Source: Methanofollis formosanus
GTDB lineage: Archaea; Halobacteriota; Methanomicrobia; Methanomicrobiales; Methanofollaceae
Assembly (NCBI RefSeq): GCF_019633745.1
Contig: NZ_CP037968.1
Span: 848,789-912,788 of the forward strand
Direction: 5' to 3'
Length of the DNA stretch: 64,000 bases
Under the pieces are notes generated by a model that was not told the origin of the DNA, did no database searches, and saw only the letters and a list, made by a program, of their open reading frames with translations. This document shows positions 16,547 to 24,843 of this stretch, piece after piece. Every line of letters starts with the position of its first letter. Position 1 is the first letter of the stretch. The position numbers were made by a program, and so were the translations under genes.

Positions 16547-17191
16547 CTACTGGCCAAACCCGAAGATCGAGAGACTGATACTCGGCACCAGCGGTTCTTC
16601 CTCAGGCTGGACCGCCTCGATACCGATGCCGGCCTCAGGGTCGGAGACCGCCATCCTGAGATTGAGCACATCCTCCGCCTGGAGCATGACGACCATCTGG
16701 CCGACGATCACGGTCCTATGGCCTTCGTCCTCTTTCGTCGACTGCCAGCGGATATTGCTGTTCGGGATGTCCACCCCGTTGACCGTGAGCCAGAAGTCGA
16801 CATAGGCAGGTTCGGTCACATTCTCGGTGGCATTCAGCATGCCCACCTGCGGCGTGAAGACGACGAAGTACACCCCGTCGTTCTCAACCGTGATATTCTC
16901 CTCATCAAGCATGACCCCGAACGCCGCATCGGTCTGGTCCATCACGACCGGGACCGGGGCCGTGCTGTTGGGCTGCTGCGTGATGCTGCTCGAAAGTCGG
17001 GCAAAGCTGAATGCAGGTATCGGCGGCGTTACATTTTCCGACTCATTACCATTCTCCGGCTCGGCAATCGGTTCGGCCTCGATCCCGTCTTCCGGCGCGG
17101 TGACATTCTCGGACTCATTCACCGCCGAGGCCAGGCCGACGGCACCGACACTCAGTACGGCTGCGATCAGAAGAACCAACAATCTTCTCAT
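16547..17191 (-). CDS. Secreted protein with C1q/TNF-like jelly-roll domain (predicted)
   Basis: The 214-residue protein has a cleavable signal peptide (residues 1-23, MRRLLVLLIAAVLSVGAVGLASA). An acidic Asn/Glu/Pro-rich stretch with many N-x-S/T sequons (NESENVT repeated) follows. Residues 60-195 read like a C1q-type fold: FSFARLSSSI, then FGVMLDEENITVENDGVYFVVFTPQVG, VDFWLTVNGVDIPNS, GQMVVMLQAEDVLNLRM. That is the pattern of Gly-Tyr/F-x-x-F strands and a 'W..NG' strand of C1q and BclA-like tips. The C-terminus ends in a short hydrophobic strand. The surface location is likely; the fold call is by eye. Confidence 0.55.
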   Translation of the reverse strand: MRRLLVLLIAAVLSVGAVGLASAVNESENVTAPEDGIEAEPIAEPENGNESENVTPPIPAFSFARLSSSITQQPNSTAPVPVVMDQTDAAFGVMLDEENITVENDGVYFVVFTPQVGMLNATENVTEPAYVDFWLTVNGVDIPNSNIRWQSTKEDEGHRTVIVGQMVVMLQAEDVLNLRMAVSDPEAGIGIEAVQPEEEPLVPSISLSIFGFGQ

Positions 17192-17454
17192 TCTTCATCC
17201 CCCCATGAATCCCGGAGAGCAGGCACGCAATCAGCACACCCGCTCCCGACGAGACGGTCATCCTCGGCCTTCAGCATATATATATAATTTCGTGAAAATT
17301 CCGGCGCGACGTGATCTGAACGCCATGAAACGGACCATACGGCCAGCAACAGAGACACCGGGAATAAAAATAGGCAAGAAGTGTCGCCACGGCCGGCGCT
17401 TCCCGCAAGATGGAATGGTTTTTGTCCAGTGAGAACCGATAACACTTGGGTGCA

Positions 17455-18084
17455 ATGGGTCTTAAAGAGTGGATCGTGCCGCAAGACAAGGTTTTTTTTG
17501 ACTTGTTCGAAAAGCAGGCAGATACGGTTAACGAGGGTGCTATGCTCCTTCACGCCCTCGTCAATGATTATGTGGACGTTAAAAATCAGTGCCACAAGAT
17601 CAAAGAGATCGAACACAAGGGCGACGAGATCGCTCACGAGGTCTACGAGCAGCTCAACCTTACCTTCATCACGCCCCTCGAGCCCGAGGAGATCTCCAGG
17701 CTCGCCACTGCGCTCGACGACGTTCTGGACTACATCGATGGCACGACACAGCAGATGTACGGCTACGGCGTCACCGAGACCGACGACCTGATGAGAGAAC
17801 TTGCCCGGCTCATCTACCTCTCCACGCAGGAGATCCAGACGGCTGTACGGCTGATCAGGACGATGGACGATCCCAGGGCCGTCGAGAAACACTGCATCGA
17901 GATCAACCGGCTTGAAAACCTTGCCGATGCGGTCCTTGCAGACGCTATCAAGAACCTCTTCTCCACCAACGACGCGATCACCATCATCAAACTCAAGGAC
18001 ATCTACGAGAACCTTGAGGAAGCCACCGACAAGTGCGAAGACGTGGCAAATGTCCTCTCGGACATCGCGATCAGGCACTCGTGA
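17455..18084 (+). CDS. PhoU-like DUF47 protein, partner of Pit transporter
   Basis: The 209-residue all-helical cytosolic protein belongs to the DUF47/TIGR00153 family that controls low-affinity phosphate transporters. It has the metal-binding repeat pattern: KIKEIEHKGDEIAHEVYEQLNLTFITPLEPEEISRLATALDDVLDYIDG in the first half and INRLENLADAVLADAIKNLF...IKLKDIYENLEEATDKCEDVANVL in the second. The family start MGLKEWIVPQDKVFFDLFE gives the ATG at 17455. The gene ends five bases before pit, so the two are co-transcribed. Confidence 0.9.
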   Translation: MGLKEWIVPQDKVFFDLFEKQADTVNEGAMLLHALVNDYVDVKNQCHKIKEIEHKGDEIAHEVYEQLNLTFITPLEPEEISRLATALDDVLDYIDGTTQQMYGYGVTETDDLMRELARLIYLSTQEIQTAVRLIRTMDDPRAVEKHCIEINRLENLADAVLADAIKNLFSTNDAITIIKLKDIYENLEEATDKCEDVANVLSDIAIRHS

Positions 18085-18089
18085 GGAGC

Positions 18090-19265
18090 ATGGAAATCGT
18101 CATCATCCTCGGCATCGTCCTGGCGCTCCTCTTCAACTTCGTCAACGGGCTCAACGATGCCGCAAACTCGATCGCAACGGTCGTGGCCACCAAGGTGCTC
18201 TCTCCCTTCAAGGCCGTCCTGCTTGCATCGTTCTTCAACCTGGTCGGCCCCCTTCTTTTCACGACGGCGATCGCCCAGACGATCGGGCGCGGCATCGTCG
18301 ACCCGATCCTGCTCAACCCCCAGATCATCCTGATGGCCATGGTCGGCGCGGTGATATGGGTCTTTTTCTGCTCGTATTTTGGCATCCCGGTCTCAAGCAG
18401 CCACGCTTTGATCGGCGGACTGCTCGGGGCCGCGACCGCCTGTTGCGGAATCAGCGCCATCCTCTGGCCTTCGGAGATGCTTGTCCTCAAACTTCTGGTG
18501 ATGCTCGTCATCGGGGCCGTCGGGGGGATGGCGGTGGCGGTCTATCTTGCCACCCACTTCGACGAGGCATGGGACCGGTACCTGGGACTCGGCGCCCTCT
18601 CGGGAGTTGCCGTGCTCATTCCGATCATGGTGGGCGCCGGCCTCCTCCCGCTCTCAGGGGTCCTGGCGGTGGTGGTCTTCATGGTCGTCTCCCCGATGCT
18701 CGGGTTCATGGTCGCCTACCTCTTCGGGATCATCATCATCAGGCGGTTTGCGAGATCGCAGTCGCCGATTCTGGACCATGCCTTCAAAAAACTCCAGATC
18801 GTGGCCGCTGCCTTCCAGGCGATCGGGCACGGGAGCAATGACGCGCAGAACGCGATGGGGATCATCACGGCGATGCTGGTGGCCGCCGGGTTCCTGACCG
18901 AGTTCGAGGTGCCGGTCTGGGTCATCCTTCTCTCATGCACCGCGATCTCGCTCGGCACCCTTCTTGGCGGGTGGCGGGTCGTGGACATGATGGCCAACAA
19001 GATCACCAAGATGCAGCCGTACCAGGGCTTCTGCGCCTCGGCAGCGGGGGGTACCGTCCTCTCGGTGGTGACCGCCTTCGGTGTGCCGGTCTCGACCACG
19101 CACGCGATGAGCGGGTCGATCATGGGTGTCGGTGCGACAAAAGGGTATTCTGCGGTAAAGTGGGGGATTGTGCGGGACATCGTCGCCGCGTGGGTCATGA
19201 CCGTCCCGGCCTCGGCGGCGGTGGCCTGGGGGTGCTATCTGGTCTTCGCACCCCTGCTCCCCTGA
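18090..19265 (+). CDS. pit: Inorganic phosphate transporter, Pit family
   Basis: A low-affinity, ion-coupled phosphate permease in the membrane. The 391 residues show the two internal PD001131-type signatures of the PiT family: FNFVNGLNDAANSIATVVATKVLSP near the N-terminus and AIGHGSNDAQNAMGIITAML in the middle. It also has the paired PVSSSHALIGG and PVSTTHAMSGSIMGVGA motifs. About ten membrane helices are evident. The ATG at 18090 has GTGAGGAG directly before it. The 3' end overlaps the convergent endonuclease III gene by 31 bp. Confidence 0.93.
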   Translation: MEIVIILGIVLALLFNFVNGLNDAANSIATVVATKVLSPFKAVLLASFFNLVGPLLFTTAIAQTIGRGIVDPILLNPQIILMAMVGAVIWVFFCSYFGIPVSSSHALIGGLLGAATACCGISAILWPSEMLVLKLLVMLVIGAVGGMAVAVYLATHFDEAWDRYLGLGALSGVAVLIPIMVGAGLLPLSGVLAVVVFMVVSPMLGFMVAYLFGIIIIRRFARSQSPILDHAFKKLQIVAAAFQAIGHGSNDAQNAMGIITAMLVAAGFLTEFEVPVWVILLSCTAISLGTLLGGWRVVDMMANKITKMQPYQGFCASAAGGTVLSVVTAFGVPVSTTHAMSGSIMGVGATKGYSAVKWGIVRDIVAAWVMTVPASAAVAWGCYLVFAPLLP

Positions 19266-19903
19266 ACCTCTTCTCTAAAATATCGGCACCAGGGCGTGAG
19301 CATACACTCCTCGCACCTGGGCCGGCGGGCGATGCAGATCGCCCGCCCGTGTTGGACCAGGAAGGCGTTGATATCGCCCCAGACCTCCCGCGGGAAGGTC
19401 GCGGTCAGGTCTCGTTCCACCTTTTCCGGGTCGGTCTCGTCGGTGAGGCCGAGCAGTCTGCTGATCCGCCGCACATGGGTGTCGACGGCGATCCCCTCGT
19501 CGGTGCCGCAGGCATTGGAGAGGACGATGTTTGCGGTCTTGCGCCCGACACCGGGGAGGCGGGTCAGGCCCTGGAGGGTGCGGGGCACCTCCCCGCCGCA
19601 CTCGTCCACGATCATCCTGGCGGCCCCGATGATATGCCGCGCCTTGACCCGGTAGAACCCGGTCGGACGGATGATCTCCTCCACCTCGTCGGGATCGGCG
19701 GCGGCAAGCGCACCCGGCGTTGGGTACCTGGAGAACAGGAGTGGCCCGACCGCCGCGACGGTGCGGTCGGTGGTCTGTGCGGAGAGGATGGTGAGCACCA
19801 GCACCTCGAAGGGACCGCCGTAACTGATCCCGCCTTCGATGATGCGAGGATATCTGGCGTTGAGTGCCTGATAGATGGCGCAGGCGGATTTTCTGTCCAT
19901 CAT
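19235..19903 (-). CDS. nth: Endonuclease III (DNA glycosylase/AP lyase)
   Basis: Removes oxidised pyrimidines and cuts at the abasic site in base excision repair. The 222 residues contain the helix-hairpin-helix LPGVGRKTANIVL with the catalytic lysine, the catalytic aspartate in VDTHVRRISRLLG, and the C-terminal 4Fe-4S loop C-x6-C-x2-C-x5-C (CIARRPRCEECMLTPWC). Tandem ATGs at 19903 and 19900 are possible starts. They lie only nine bases downstream of the tRNA-Pro 3' end on the same strand, so the gene is probably read from the tRNA promoter or has no leader. Its stop lies inside the end of pit. Confidence 0.93.
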   Translation of the reverse strand: MMDRKSACAIYQALNARYPRIIEGGISYGGPFEVLVLTILSAQTTDRTVAAVGPLLFSRYPTPGALAAADPDEVEEIIRPTGFYRVKARHIIGAARMIVDECGGEVPRTLQGLTRLPGVGRKTANIVLSNACGTDEGIAVDTHVRRISRLLGLTDETDPEKVERDLTATFPREVWGDINAFLVQHGRAICIARRPRCEECMLTPWCRYFREEVQGSRGAKTR

Positions 19904-19911
19904 AAGAAAAG

Positions 19912-19986
19912 TGGGGTAGGGCAGATTCGAACTGCCGTCAAAGCGTCCCAAACGCTCTAGGATGGACCAGGCTACCCTACTACCCC
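19912..19986 (-). tRNA. tRNA-Pro(TGG)
   Basis: 75 nt. The acceptor stem is GGGGTAG/CTACCCC with discriminator A. The anticodon arm is GAGCG-TTTGGGA-CGCTT with anticodon TGG and one G-T closing pair. The T arm is GGCAG-TTCGAAT-CTGCC. There is no intron and no encoded CCA. It is followed nine bases later by the start of endonuclease III. Confidence 0.94.
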
Positions 19987-20154
19987 GTGCTTGAACCACT
20001 ATATCGGTCTTCCAGGCTAAAATAATTATCTTGCGGCGGGGATAGGCCACGGCAACCCGGTGTGGAGATGACGCGGCACCGGGGGAACATCGCCTCGTCG
20101 TCGTTCCCCGGCGATCCTCACGCGAGACGGCAGGAAAGATTCAGTGATGAGGAC

Positions 20155-21100
20155 GGCGTGTTCTGATCGTCACGCCGTCCTGTTTTTATGGCCCATGAGA
20201 TAGAATCGGGACGGGAAGATGGCTGATCTCTTTTCGGCGAGATCAGACATCCGTGCCGCCCTCCGCCCTATCTTCTCGCGAAATATCAGAAAAGATTCAG
20301 TGACGGGGGGGCGGCATGGTCTGATCATCATGCGGCCCGGTTTTCGTGACCCCGAAGATAGACCCTGAACAGGAGAGTGACGATCTTTTTTCAGCAGGAG
20401 CACGCCGCGCTGTGCCGTCTCCCGCCCTATCTTCTCGCGAAAGAACAGAAAATATTCAGTGACAGGAGGACGGCACATTCAGATCACCACGCCGTTCCGT
20501 TGTCATGAACCCGGAGATAAAATCCTGACGGGAGAGTGACGATCTTTTTTCAGCAGGAGCACGCCGCGCCGTGCCGTCCCCCGCCTATCCTCTCGCGAGA
20601 CGTTAGAAAAGATCTCGTGATAGTGGACGGCACATTCAGATCACCACGCCGTTCCGCTGTCATGACCCCGGAGATAGAACCCGGACGGGAGAGTGACGAT
20701 CCCTTCTCAGCAGCATCACGCATCCGTGCCGTCCCCTGTTCTCCCCTCTCGCGAGACGTTAGAAAAGATCCCGTGATAGGGGGCGGCACATTCAGATCAT
20801 CACGCCGTCCCGTTGTCGTGACCCCTGAGATAGAACCCGGACGGGAGAGCGACGATCTTTTTTCAGAGAGATCGCACGTGGTGCCGTCCACTGCCCTATC
20901 TTCTCGCGAGAAGGCAGAACAGATTCATTGATCAAAGACGGCATATTCTGATCATCACGCCGTCCCGCTGTCATGACCCTGGAGATAGAACCCGGACGGG
21001 AGAGCGACGATCTTTTTTCAGCGGGAGAACCCCGCGCCGTGCCGTCCCCCCTATCCTCTCGCGAGACGACAGGCCAGATCCAGTGAAGAGGGGGCGGCAA
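20155..21100. repeat. Array of six tandem repeats of about 155-160 bp, inverted orientation
   Basis: Units, marked by GTGCCGYCC followed by a CTATCTTCTCGCGA-like block, fall at about 20250, 20412, 20570, 20726, 20880 and 21037. Each has a perfect or near-perfect TCTCGCGAGA, a following RGAAAAGATYCAGTGA stretch, and a partner GGCGGCA block, plus a second half with GATCATCACGCCGTCC, GACCCCGGAGATAGAACCC and GACGGGAGAGTGACGATC. This is the reverse complement of the unit in the arrays at 1428 and 13600. No gene is seen in 19987-21275. The last 120 bases before pyrH are unrelated A-rich sequence. Confidence 0.85.
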
Positions 21101-21275
21101 TCGGGCACGGGTCCCGGCGAGGGTCCCACCGGGTATCCGGTTCCGAGGGAGGAGCACGGATCCACGCACACCACAAAAACCCACAACATGCCGGGTTCTA
21201 CAGACCCCAACAAAAACAGAAAAAAACAAAAATGACCCGCCCTCCAGGGCGGGATCGTCCAACGCTTGCGCGATC

Positions 21276-21980
21276 TCACAGGGGGAACGGGCTGCAGGCG
21301 CCCTCGCTGACGATGGTGCCCTCGAACTTCCCCTCGCAGACCGCCACAACCAGATTCCTCGGGTTTCTGCCGTCGATGACCGCGAGCGGGATGCCGCTGC
21401 GCTCGATGACCTTGGCGGCCACGATGTCGATGACCGTGTTGGACCCGGCGTCGAGGCGGGCCGACGAGATGATGCCGAGGAGTTCGGCCGGGGTGAGATG
21501 GTCGTAGCGACGGGCGTCCTTCTCGACCTTCGGGTCGGCGCTGTAGATGGCGTCGACCGAGGTGCCGTTGATGATCACGTCGGCCCCGACGGTCTCAGCG
21601 AGCACGGCCGAGACGGCGTCGGTCGTCTGCCCGGGGGTGACCCCGCCCATCACGACGATCTTGCCTGACTCGCCGAACTCCCGCGCCTGCCGGTACGAGG
21701 TGGCGATCGCCGGATAGGCGGCATCGCCGAGGGCGAGCATCAAAAGCGTGGCGTTGATCCTGGTGACCATGATCCCGATCTCGTCGGAGGAAGCCTCGCT
21801 GATCCCGAGAGAACGGGCGGCCCTGATGTAACGGCGCGCCTCACCCCCGCCGCCGACCACGACGAAGACCTGTGCCCGGGTTGCCATCTCGGTAAGCGCT
21901 GCCACATACTCGGATACGGTATGGGATTCAAGGGAAGGCACCAGTATCGAACCTCCCAGGGAGAGTACTATCTTCGCCAT
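21276..21980 (-). CDS. pyrH: UMP kinase
   Basis: Phosphorylates UMP to UDP in pyrimidine synthesis. The 234-residue protein is of the amino acid kinase fold, archaeal type: KIVLSLGGSILVP at the start, VVGGGGEARRYI, VMGGVTPGQTTDAVSAVLAE, DVIINGTSVDAIYSADPK and the VIDGRNPRNL C-terminal segment. Length matches archaeal UMP kinases. The gene is divergent from the radical SAM gene at 22083. The roughly 100-base spacer is AT-rich and probably carries both promoters. Confidence 0.93.
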   Translation of the reverse strand: MAKIVLSLGGSILVPSLESHTVSEYVAALTEMATRAQVFVVVGGGGEARRYIRAARSLGISEASSDEIGIMVTRINATLLMLALGDAAYPAIATSYRQAREFGESGKIVVMGGVTPGQTTDAVSAVLAETVGADVIINGTSVDAIYSADPKVEKDARRYDHLTPAELLGIISSARLDAGSNTVIDIVAAKVIERSGIPLAVIDGRNPRNLVVAVCEGKFEGTIVSEGACSPFPL

Positions 21981-22082
21981 ATAGATCTAAGCTTATTCGT
22001 TTCTTCGGGCCTCTGATATATCTTGTTGACGCATCCCATTTCCCCACAATCTTCAATTATACCCCGGTGCATTATCGGGCAT

Positions 22083-23093
22083 ATGTACGAGGCGCACCAG
22101 TATGCCAGGACTGAAGGGGACGCGGTCAGGTGCTCGCTCTGCGCCCACCGCTGTACGATCGCCGAGGGGAAGCACGGGATCTGCGGGGTGCGCATCAACC
22201 GGGGCGGCACGCTCTACGCGGCGAACTTTGCCAGAGTGGCCGCAGAGGCGGTGGACCCGATCGAGAAAAAACCGCTCTTCCACTTTCTTCCCGGCACCCT
22301 CTCCTACTCGCTCGGTGGGGTGGGGTGCAACTTCAGGTGTCGGCACTGCCAGAACTGGCATATCTCGCAGGCGTCCCTGGACGCGATGCCCCTGATGGAG
22401 ATCAGCCCGGAACGGGGCGTCGAGCGGGCACTGGCCTCGGGGTCGGCGAGCATCGCCTGGACCTACAACGAACCGACGATCTGGCACGAGTACGCCCTGG
22501 AGATGGGGGCGCTGGCGCGCGAGCAAGGGCTCGGGACGGTCTATGTCACCAACGGTTACGCCACGGAGGAGGCGCTCGACGAACTCGCTCCCATGCTCAA
22601 CGCCTTCAGGGTGGACATCAAGGCCTTCTCCGACGACTTCTACCGGAAGATCTGTCGGGCCAGGCTCCAGCCGGTGCTCGACGCCACCCTCGCCGCCCAT
22701 GAGCGCGGGATGCATATCGAGACGGTGACCCTGGTCATCCCGGGCCTGAACGATTCCGAGGACGAGATGAGAGCGCTGATCACCTGGGTGCTCGACAACC
22801 TCGGCCCCGACACCCCGATGCACTTCACCCGATTCCATCCCGACTACAAGATGACCGACCGCAACCCGACGCCCCTCCCGCTGCTCGAGAAGATCTACAC
22901 CATGGCACGGGACCTCGGGGTGCGCTATCCCTATCTCGGGAACGTCCCGCCCGGCCCGTACGAGAACACCTATTGCCCCGCGTGCGGGGCGCTGCTCATC
23001 GAGCGGTTCGGGTTTTCGAGCAGGATCGTCGGGCTCGACAGGGACCGGTGCACGAAATGCGGGGAGCGGATCGCGGTTGTCAGGTCGGTCTGA
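22083..23093 (+). CDS. amrS: AmmeMemoRadiSam system radical SAM enzyme (AmrS family)
   Basis: A radical SAM protein related to pyruvate formate-lyase activating enzyme. The 336 residues carry an N-terminal zinc-ribbon-like C-x2-C-x3-C pattern (RCSLCAHRCTI...GICGVR), the radical SAM cluster CNFRCRHC (Cys82, Cys86, Cys89), the Gly-rich SAM region, and a C-terminal zinc ribbon (CPACGALL...CTKCGE). That is the full architecture of AmrS. In many archaea it is linked with the AMMECR1 and Memo proteins, neither of which is adjacent here. The start MYEAHQYART at 22083 was chosen over an upstream in-frame codon because the family begins there. The reaction is not established. Confidence 0.85.
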   Translation: MYEAHQYARTEGDAVRCSLCAHRCTIAEGKHGICGVRINRGGTLYAANFARVAAEAVDPIEKKPLFHFLPGTLSYSLGGVGCNFRCRHCQNWHISQASLDAMPLMEISPERGVERALASGSASIAWTYNEPTIWHEYALEMGALAREQGLGTVYVTNGYATEEALDELAPMLNAFRVDIKAFSDDFYRKICRARLQPVLDATLAAHERGMHIETVTLVIPGLNDSEDEMRALITWVLDNLGPDTPMHFTRFHPDYKMTDRNPTPLPLLEKIYTMARDLGVRYPYLGNVPPGPYENTYCPACGALLIERFGFSSRIVGLDRDRCTKCGERIAVVRSV

Positions 23094-23568
23094 AGAGCGG
23101 AAGGTGCGGTTCCTTGCGGACCGGATGCTCGGCACCCTCACCAGGCGGCTGCGGCTGATGGGCTATGACACACTCAGTGCCAACACGCTTTTCCCGGGGA
23201 GCAGGCGGGAGGATACGGTGCTCCTGGAGATCGCCGTGACGCAGGGGCGCATACTCCTCACCAGAGACGCCGAACTCGCACGAAGGGCCGGGGAGCAGGG
23301 GGTGCGGATCAGGTCTGAACGGGTCGAGGAACAGGTGGCGCAACTCCTGGCCCTGGACCTGGTCAGGCCGGCCCTCTCCTTTGACCGCTGCTCGCTCTGC
23401 AACACCCCGCTCAGGCCGGCGCGCCGCCGGGAGATCGAGGGGGCCGAGTACGCACCCCGGAACCGGGACGGGCTCTCGTTCTTCTGGTGCCCGGTCTGTC
23501 ACCGTCTCTACTGGATGGGCTCGCACACCAGACGGATGCGGGAGGAGATGGAGAAGAGCGGGGGATGA
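23077..23568 (+). CDS. Mut7-C RNase domain protein (DUF82) with zinc ribbon
   Basis: The 163-residue protein has a PIN-like Mut7-C domain (KVRFLADRMLGTLTRRLRLMGYDTL, then ILLTRDAEL, the acidic residues D and D expected at the nuclease site) followed by a CSLCNTPLRP...CPVCHRLYW zinc ribbon. Nuclease activity on RNA is inferred from the fold. The start is probably TTG at 23077, with GGGGAG ten bases upstream and a 17-base overlap with the end of amrS. A GTG at 23104 is an alternative, but it lacks spacing to a ribosome site. It is co-transcribed with amrS. Confidence 0.8.
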   Translation: MSGRSEERKVRFLADRMLGTLTRRLRLMGYDTLSANTLFPGSRREDTVLLEIAVTQGRILLTRDAELARRAGEQGVRIRSERVEEQVAQLLALDLVRPALSFDRCSLCNTPLRPARRREIEGAEYAPRNRDGLSFFWCPVCHRLYWMGSHTRRMREEMEKSGG

Positions 23569-23578
23569 CCCGCCCCCT

Positions 23579-24244
23579 TCACGCTTTCGGCCGGGCGGCC
23601 CAGGTGTCGTATTCGTGCGTCCACTCGTCCTTGTGTGCTTCGACGAGGAAACGCATCCGTTCCTCCATCCCCTGGTGGAAGGCCTCCTGGTCAGGGTACC
23701 GCCGCCCTTCGCGGACGGCGGCTGCAAGGTCGGTGCCGAGCCGGTAGGCCTGCTCTTCAGCCGGGAAAAGAGCGTCCGGGTCAGGGCCGAGGACGACGCC
23801 GACCGCACCGACGGTGGTGGCCCCGAGGACGCGGAGGGTCTGGTTCAGGTAGGCGGCCACCTCGTCGGCACCCGAGCCCCCGGCGGTCGAGACCGCACAC
23901 CCGTACTTCCCGGCAAACCGCTGGCAATGGATTGCATCGGCCATCCGGTCGAGGAGGAGTTTGAGCTGGGCCGAGACATTGTCGATGTAGTTGGGAGAGC
24001 CGAGGACGATCGCGTCGGCGGCGAGCATCTTCTCGTAGACCGCGGCGAAGTCGTCCGACTTCGGGCATTCGCCGGTCCGGTAGCAGAGCGTGCAGCCGGT
24101 GCACGGTCTGATCTCGTGGTCGGCGATGTCGATGTACCCGGTCTCCGCCCCTGCAGCGGCGGCCCCCTGCAGGACGGCCTCGAGGAGACGGCGGGTCCTG
24201 CTCGCCGCACCCCTCGGACTCCCGTTGATGCCAAGAATTCTCAT
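23579..24244 (-). CDS. Iron-sulfur flavoprotein / NADPH-dependent FMN reductase family
   Basis: The 221-residue flavodoxin-like protein has MRILGINGSPRG, the phosphate-binding loop for FMN, then the compact cysteine motif CTGCTLCYRTGEC that holds a 4Fe-4S cluster in the Isf family of methanogens, and LGSPNYIDNVSAQLKLLLDRMAD. The role in Methanosarcina-type Isf is electron transfer and oxidative-stress defence; the role here is inferred. The ATG at 24244 gives the canonical N-terminus; the longer open frame upstream is rejected. It is convergent with the Mut7-C gene, ten bases away. Confidence 0.85.
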   Translation of the reverse strand: MRILGINGSPRGAASRTRRLLEAVLQGAAAAGAETGYIDIADHEIRPCTGCTLCYRTGECPKSDDFAAVYEKMLAADAIVLGSPNYIDNVSAQLKLLLDRMADAIHCQRFAGKYGCAVSTAGGSGADEVAAYLNQTLRVLGATTVGAVGVVLGPDPDALFPAEEQAYRLGTDLAAAVREGRRYPDQEAFHQGMEERMRFLVEAHKDEWTHEYDTWAARPKA

Positions 24245-24610
24245 GAGGATCACCCTGATCTCTGCGAGGGACGTCTTGATACTATCGTTCATTCATGCCC
24301 TGCGTGAACAGACCATTTCTCCCCTGCCGCCCCTCCTTCACACCCTTTTTTGATCCCTTCCCTGCGAAAAGCCATTATATCGTCACCTCAAATTATTCTG
24401 GAGCATTCCAGAAAGTGCCGACACAGGCCCATGCTCCTGCGAACATCACCATGTGACACCCCTTTTTCCTCGCCACCCTTCGTTGCCGGCCAATATATTA
24501 ACACACATTATTATTTCTCGAAACAATATTCTTATTAATTATTCTCTAAAATCAAAAGAAATAGACATAAAACCCGGGAAATCCAACATATTGAGGAAAG
24601 CGTATATTCA

Positions 24611-24625
24611 GTACAAAATTTGTAC
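24611..24625. promoter_or_regulatory. Palindrome GTACAAAATTTGTAC, operator candidate for mcr
   Basis: A perfect inverted repeat with 7-base arms around one A. A further half-site, GTACAA, follows at 24636-24641. The palindrome lies about 90 bases upstream of the mcr TATA box, a position suited to an activator. No regulator that would bind it is known to me. Confidence 0.4.
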
Positions 24626-24702
24626 AGAAATAATAGTACAATGTTATAATATTCTATTTTAATGTAAAATATCATGTTAAATTATTAAAAAAGATTAGGA
24701 AA

Positions 24703-24711
24703 TTTTATATG
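24703..24711 (+). promoter_or_regulatory. TATA box candidate of the mcr operon
   Basis: TTTTATATG follows an A-rich stretch that could serve as BRE. Transcription would begin near 24730, leaving a leader of about 110 nt before mcrB. A second AT-rich site, GATATATAG near 24725, is an alternative. Confidence 0.5.
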
Positions 24712-24767
24712 AGCCTCGCCGGATAGATATATAGTCCCAGATTGGGGCTTGCAGTAGTGACTCTCAG

Positions 24768-24797
24768 GAATTCCATACCATTTACCGGGTGGAATTC
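24768..24797 (+). promoter_or_regulatory. Hairpin in the mcr 5' leader
   Basis: GAATTCCA (24768-24775) and TGGAATTC (24790-24797) form a perfect 8-bp stem with a 14-nt loop, inside the predicted mcr 5' untranslated region. It ends 46 nt before the mcrB ATG. It may protect the very abundant mRNA at its 5' end or control ribosome access; this is inference. Confidence 0.45.
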
Positions 24798-24843
24798 TTA
24801 GTGAAGATACCTTCCTACACAAAGGGTAAAAGGATGTACTGAT

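Larger units (their letters stand above)
24245..24843 (+). promoter_or_regulatory. AT-rich upstream control region of the mcr operon
   Basis: About 600 bases with no gene. From roughly 24350 to 24720 the sequence is strongly AT-rich, unlike the rest of the chromosome. It ends in a GC-balanced leader of about 110 bases. Features inside it are listed separately: a GTACAAA palindrome, a TATA box and a leader hairpin. A large regulatory region is plausible for one of the most highly expressed operons in a methanogen. Confidence 0.6.
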
